Positions 63,901-64,000 of a stretch of 64,000 bases of DNA are shown one piece after another; positions within the stretch are counted from its first letter, which is position 1, and the number at the start of each line of letters is the position of its first letter. The notes beneath the pieces are model-generated. The model was not told the DNA's origin. It made no database searches and saw nothing but the letters and a program-made list of their open reading frames with translations. The position numbers were made by a program, and so were the translations under genes. This DNA comes from Amycolatopsis jejuensis. Its GTDB lineage: Bacteria > Actinomycetota > Actinomycetes > Mycobacteriales > Pseudonocardiaceae. The stretch covers positions 38,730 through 102,729 of the forward strand of contig NZ_JNYZ01000032.1 of NCBI RefSeq assembly GCF_000717335.1, written 5' to 3'.

Positions 63901-64000
63901 GCCTGGATCCACCGGTGTTTGTGGTGTTGTAGGCCGTGTCTGGACGGGCAGATGCCCTCTGGCCTGGGATGATTGTTCTTGCGACAGAGCAATTGTCACC

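Larger units (their letters stand above)
63667..64000. other. Gene-free window end with hairpin and repeat
   Basis: After the insertion sequence there is no credible gene. The stretch holds the 25-bp hairpin at 63697-63755 and the 57-bp palindromic repeat at 63844-63900. The last 100 bases show nothing I can assign. Confidence 0.6.

Overview
This is chromosomal DNA from a very GC-rich actinomycete. The family is probably Pseudonocardiaceae and an Amycolatopsis-like genus is the best guess. The evidence is pervasive GTG/TTG starts, ATGA gene overlaps, mycothiol-dependent (TIGR03083-type) enzymes, an ectABCD cluster, an AfsR-type regulator and DasR-type operators. Genus assignment is inference; no rRNA or tRNA gene was seen.

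Layout. 1-6.3 kb: tail of a cytochrome P450, a 51-bp G-rich minisatellite, a maleylpyruvate-isomerase-family enzyme, an Rsm22-like methyltransferase, and a DGPF-DGPF-ECF42 sigma operon with a recognisable ECF42-type promoter. 6.3-12.9 kb: an IclR regulator with a 44-copy pentapeptide-repeat N-terminus, divergent from murT-gatD (peptidoglycan amidation) coupled to a two-component system. 12.9-27.2 kb: an aromatic and quinone catabolism block. It holds a VOC protein, a hydratase/decarboxylase pair, alpha/beta hydrolases, MarR regulators, a partial box pathway (boxC-boxB-benzoate CoA ligase-amidohydrolase) and an MhqR/MhqE/MhqD-like quinone-detoxification operon. A 24-bp motif shared by two promoters 11 kb apart ties the two VOC loci together. 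27.3-33.7 kb: LapA-like membrane protein, a second TIGR03083 enzyme, and a tight operon of Abi-alpha (DUF4393), DUF445 and a 1012-residue patatin-like protein. 33.9-37.4 kb: ectABCD, ending at a 23-bp perfect hairpin. 37.4-45.8 kb: an AfsR/SARP regulator, an orphan promoter with structured RNA and a dispersed palindromic repeat, a cell-envelope cluster (MmpS-like, OmpA/BON ArfA-like), a DUF6932 nucleotidyltransferase-like pair, an SGNH hydrolase and a DUF3159 protein. 45.9-51.2 kb: amino-sugar genes (N-acetylglucosamine kinase-like, SIS isomerase/deaminase) divergent from a DasR-like GntR regulator with a dre operator between them, then an MFS exporter and a threonine dehydratase. 51.3-62.3 kb: thiamine biosynthesis (thiE, thiO-thiS-thiG and thiC-thiD2, two of them behind TPP riboswitches, plus a second thiD), interleaved with a reductase/TetR pair, a MarR, a secreted PI-PLC and a small secreted cysteine protein. 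62.4-63.7 kb: a complete IS3-family element with inverted repeats. After it come a 25-bp perfect hairpin and a second copy of the palindromic repeat.

How it works together: the catabolic block would activate benzoate to benzoyl-CoA, epoxidise it and open the ring, and would separately cleave hydroquinones or catechols by extradiol chemistry. Thiamine genes are under TPP control. The amino-sugar genes and possibly the PI-PLC are under DasR-like control. The most unusual features are the repeat-encoded IclR N-terminus, the shared 24-bp operator, the Abi-alpha/DUF445/patatin operon, the DUF6932 pair and the orphan structured RNA near 40.2-40.5 kb.
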